From NCBI GenBank assembly GCA_905116865.2, contig CAJHNH020001097.1:200744-264743 (forward strand): a stretch of DNA of 64,000 bases. The letters run 5' to 3'. The notes under the pieces are model-generated. The model ran no database searches. It was not told the origin of the DNA and worked only from the letters and a program-made list of their open reading frames with translations. Source of the DNA: Candidula unifasciata. Taxonomy: Eukaryota; Mollusca; Gastropoda; Stylommatophora; Geomitridae. Below are positions 60,166 through 64,000 of the stretch, in pieces. A program made the translations under genes and the position numbers. How positions within the stretch are numbered: the stretch's first letter is position 1; each line of letters starts with the position of its first letter.

Positions 60166-60660
60166 CTGTATCAAAAGACTGAGAACTCACGGAAATGCCT
60201 AGTGGGCAGTGACGTTGATTGTGCTAACATAGCATCATCAGAATGAGCCACATCGAAATGCGTAGATAGTATAGTGTTGCTACATTATGCGATCACCTAA
60301 ATAACAAACCACGTCTGTGTTCTTGTTTCGCCCTAGACATGTGTTAAGCAATCGGGGTATTTTTTTTGTTCTCGGCCATTTCCTTTTTCCCGTGAATTGG
60401 TTGCTAGTTTTCTCCACACTTTTCGAGCTCGTTTCTTTCCAAAACGTGCCCGCCATTACTGACTGTCTGTTACAAATGCTGCGTATTTACCGAGAGTAAT
60501 AGAGGAAGGTTCCAGACAATCAGAGACCAATATGTTTGCTTCATTGACTAAACACAACCTTTCTATAGAGTAAGAGAGGCTTACATGATGAAACTTCTTG
60601 ATCTCATACAATGATGGAAAAGACTTTGGACTAATAAAGAATATGTATTAAAAGCGACAT
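60166..60660. other. Unassigned spacer between two satellites
   Basis: A short plus-strand open stretch at 60317-60499 has no domain. No exon could be supported. Confidence 0.4.
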
Positions 60661-60663
60661 AAA

Positions 60664-62255
60664 GGACCCGTTTCCAAGCCTCTTAGCGCATTGGGAATAT
60701 AGGGCTAGGCCTATATTTGTATAGACCTGTCGGCACTTGGTGGGCAGTGTGGTCAGCATCATAGACCTGTCGGCACTTGGTGGGCAGTGTGGTCAGCATC
60801 ATAGACCTGTCGGCACTTGGTGGGCAGTGTGGTCAGCATCATAGACATGTCGGCACTTAGTGGGCAGTGTGGTCAGCATCATAGACCTGGAGGCACTTAG
60901 TGGGCAGTGTGGTCAGCATCATAGACATGTCGGCACTTAGTGGGCAGTGTGGTCAGCATCATAGACCTGTCGGCACTTAGTGGGCAGTGTGGTAAGCATC
61001 ATAGACCTGTCGGCACTTGGTGGGCAGTGTGGTCAGCATCATAGACCTGTCGGCACTTAGTGGGCAGTGTGGTCAGCATCATAGACCTGTCGGCACTTGG
61101 TGGGCAGTGTGGTCAGCATCATAGACCTGTCGGCACTTGGTGGGCAGTGTGGTCAGCATCATAGACCTGTCGGCACTTAGTGGGCAGTGTGGTCAGCATC
61201 ATAGACCTGTCGGCACTTGGTGGGCAGTGTGGTCAGCATCATAGACCTGTCGGCACTTGGTGAGCAGTGTGGTCAGCATCATAGAGCTGTCGGCACTTGG
61301 TGGGCAGTGTGGTCAGCATTATAGACCTGTCGGCACTTAGTGTGCAGTGTGGTCAGCATTATAGACCTGTCGGCACTTGGTGGGCAGTGTGGTCAGCATC
61401 ATAGACCTGTCGGCACTTGGTGGGCAGTGTGGTCAGCATCATAGACCTGTCGGCACTTGGTGGGCAGTGTGGTCAGCATCATAGACATGTCGGCACTTGG
61501 TGGGCAGTGTGGTCAGCATCATAGACCTGTCGGCACTTGGTGGGCAGTGTGGTAAGCCTCATAGACCTGTCGGCACTTGGTGGGCAGTGTGGTAAGTCTC
61601 ATAGATCTGTCGGCACTTAGTGGGCAGTGTGGTAAGCCTCATAGGCCTGTCGGCACTTGGTGGGCAGTGTGGTAAGCCTCATAGACCTGTCGGCACTTGG
61701 TGGGCAGTGTGGTAAGCCTCATAGATCTGTCGGCACTTAGTGGGCAGTGTGGTAAGCCTCATAGACCTGTCGGCACTTGGTGGGCAGTGTGGTCAGCATC
61801 ATAGACATGTCGGCACTTAGTGGGCAGTGTGGTCAGCATTAGAGACCAGTCGGCACTTGGTAGGCAGTGTGGTCAGCATCATAGACCTGTCGGCACTTGG
61901 TGGGCAGTGTGGTCAGCATCATAGACCTGTCGGCACTTGGTGGGCAGTGTGGTCAGCATCATAGACCTGTCGGCACTTAGTGGGCAGTGTGGTCAGCATC
62001 ATAGACCTGTCGGCACTAAGTGGGCAGTGTGGTAAGCATCATAGACCTGTCGGCACTTAGTGGACAGTGTGGTCAGCATCATAGACCTGTCAGCACTTAG
62101 TGGGCAGTGTGGTCAGCATCATAGACCTGTCGGCAGTTGGTGGGCAGTGTGGTCAGCATTAGAGACCAGTCAGCACTTGGTAGGCAGTGTGGTCAGCATC
62201 ATAGACCTGTTGGCACTTAGTGGGCAGTGTGGTAAGCATCACGCCGGCTGGAAAA
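60664..62255. repeat. 40-bp satellite (about 38 copies) inside a dispersed element
   Basis: Unit ATAGACCTGTCGGCACTTGG then TGGGCAGTGTGGTCAGCATC, very homogeneous, with a block of GGTAAGCCTC variants at about 61550-61780. The left flank (AATATAGGGCTAGGCCTATA) and right flank (ACGCCGGCTGG) are parts of a dispersed element found without tandem copies at 16.3, 36.2, 55.6 and 55.8 kb. Confidence 0.95.
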
Positions 62256-63545
62256 CGACATGGTGCAAAACAAAAACACAAAACAAATGGATAAAAAAAA
62301 GGCAAGTGCCAGCTCATCAAACTGAGGTAAAAAGAGGTATATGTTATATGTCCAGAGCGTATTTATCTACACAGTGATACAATTATTAGGCAATTGTCTC
62401 ATAAAATGACCATTTTGACAGTCTCAGACGTATTTTTCCTTTTACTATACTCTATTGTTTCGCAAAAGAATGCATCCTTTTTCAAGTGTCGAGTATTGTC
62501 CTCGGCATGAAGCAAGTAGTTTATCATTGCCCTGTTTCTCGGCAGTGACCACACCGGTCTTATGACCCACATCAACTACAGCCCGATCCTCTGTCCACTG
62601 TTGCGGGGTTTGGGACAGTGCCCAACAACTATATGTCGACTGCTTTCAAACTGCCACGAACACTAAGAACTTTCTCTGAAGTTTCCTGCCGGTGACAACT
62701 TAGAAGAAGATGTGATTTCACAGTACAGTACTCGGCCAAGGGGGTTAAGCAGGTATTCTTTCTCTCCCCACCACCACTCCCTGTTTGCCTATGAGACGCA
62801 CAGTAACGAATGGAAGGACTTATCATTGATGACTGGTCAGGCTGGTCTACGTTAGAGAGGTTTAGAATGCACTCTATCGTCTTACCTTGGTTCACTGTGT
62901 GTGGTTAGAGGTTCTGGAGGGGGTGGGGTAAGGGCCGTTTCTACAAGTTATGAGGTCGTTGAAACTGCTCACATCCTGTGGTTGCCGGTAAGACCCTAGA
63001 GATAATACAACCTCGCAAAAAATTTGACAACTCTGCCACTTAAACTTACTCGTCTCAAAGGTTAACACGCATTAATGAACGTCCAGTCACAGTGTCCTTG
63101 TCTCACTTCGTCACTCAATAGTGTGTTGCTGGGCCTGAGTTCGTTACATGTTCCAGTAATTTTGCATCTGAACTCATCATCAACATAATCCTTTAGCACA
63201 GCATTTCGTTTGATCGCCTGTTGATGTTTGTTAGCACCTCTCTCGGTCTGAATACATGGACTAGATGCTTAAGTGTTCGAGCCCCACCCAGTTGGCTAGT
63301 ACATCCAGACTAACAGCTTTACTTCACACGAGTGTGGCCGGCGGGTTTAGAGGTAAAGTCTCCATGGTTGACTTGAGTAAACGTGCATTCAACAGCTTTC
63401 CACGAACGAGTGTTGATTGGGATGTCTAGCCATCACAGATAAATGGATGAATATTCACAAGCCTTATACCATGGGGAAAAAAACCATGATCAGATTGCCC
63501 TAATGCCCTAGACTGGCAAGAATGCACAGAAATGTCCACTACCTG
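62256..63545. other. Non-repetitive sequence without recognised gene
   Basis: Minus strand was searched for upstream exons of the acyl-CoA synthetase; the longest open stretch (62629-62895) shows no family signature. Confidence 0.45.
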
Positions 63546-63554
63546 GAAATATTG

Positions 63555-64000
63555 AGGAGTAGAAGAAGAAGCACAAGAAGCAGAAGAAGATGATGAATAA
63601 GAAGGAGATGAAGCAGAAGAAGAATAAAAATATGAAGAAGAAGAAGAAGATTACGAAGAAGAAGAAGATATAAAGAAGAAGAAGAAGAAGAAAGAGAGAG
63701 AAGAGAAAGAAAGAAGAGAAGAAGAAGAGAGAAGAAGAAGAAGAAAGATTAGAGAAAGAAAGAAGAAGAAGAAGAAAGAAGAAAGAAAGAAAGAAGGGAA
63801 GAAAGAAAAAGAAAGAAAGAAAGAAAGAAAGAAAGAAGAAGAAAGAGAAGAAAGAAAGAGAAAAGCAAGAAGAAAGAAGAAGAAGAAAGAAAAAGAAAGA
63901 AGAAGAAGAGAGAAGAAAGAGAAGAAGAAGAAGAAGAGAGAAGAAGAAAGAAGAAGAAGAAGAGAAGAGAAGAAGAAGAAGAAGAAAGAAGAGAGAAGAA
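63555..64000. repeat. Purine-rich GAA/GAAA tract, runs off the window
   Basis: Irregular GAA, GAAA and GAGA repeats, almost purely purine on the plus strand to the last base. Confidence 0.95.

Noticed and set aside
62629..62895. N-terminal exon of the acyl-CoA synthetase
   Set aside because: Translation lacks the expected N-terminal synthetase pattern and convincing splice sites in phase with the exon at 57599.

Overview
This window is eukaryotic nuclear DNA. It shows GT-AG spliced exons, AATAAA signals, tRNA-derived SINEs, many non-LTR (LINE) fragments and very long satellite and microsatellite arrays. Operons, ribosome binding sites and bacterial gene density are absent. The two host genes and the LINE mixture suggest an invertebrate, plausibly a mollusc, but that is inference.

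Host genes. (1) On the + strand, the last two coding exons of a GM2-activator-like (ML-domain) lipid-binding protein lie at 5639-5816 and 11783-11947, with a poly(A) signal at 12048. The 6-kb intron between them holds two arrays of one 36-bp satellite family and a 1.7-kb array of 25-bp units. (2) On the - strand, the last seven coding exons of an AMP-forming acyl-CoA synthetase run from 57599 down to 37177. They join in perfect phase into about 393 C-terminal residues carrying the ATP-binding, adenylation and C-terminal lysine motifs. Its first exons were not found and should lie beyond the right edge. The two genes are more than 24 kb apart and transcribed toward each other.

Layout. 1-5.5 kb: 44-bp satellite and a diverged subfamily, invaded by a hAT-like MITE and LINE pieces. 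5.6-12.1 kb: the GM2A-like gene. 12.5-22 kb: a graveyard of LINE reverse transcriptase and RNase H fragments, mostly in + orientation. 22-27 kb: SINEs, Helitron-like ends and other dispersed repeats. 27.7-33.3 kb: an almost complete RTE-like LINE (- strand) interrupted by a 2,400-bp insertion. 34-36 kb: another LINE and minisatellites. 37-57.6 kb: the acyl-CoA synthetase gene, whose introns contain 48-bp satellites, a 1-kb GATA array, GACA and GAA arrays, SINEs and LINEs. 57.9-64 kb: 44-bp and 40-bp satellites and a purine-rich edge.

Most unusual points. A 2.4-kb insertion with a 14-bp target-site duplication carries only a LINE-type ORF1 (three CCHC knuckles plus a coiled coil) and no endonuclease or reverse transcriptase. 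This is the arrangement of a HAL1-like, ORF1-only retrotransposon. A 40-bp satellite can be traced to a segment of a dispersed element that is still single-copy at other loci. Inverted 290-bp repeats flank the synthetase exon with the ATP-binding motif, and one splice acceptor of that gene lies in a triplicated segment.

Limits: all alignments were made by eye; edges of old repeats are approximate; no database search was possible.
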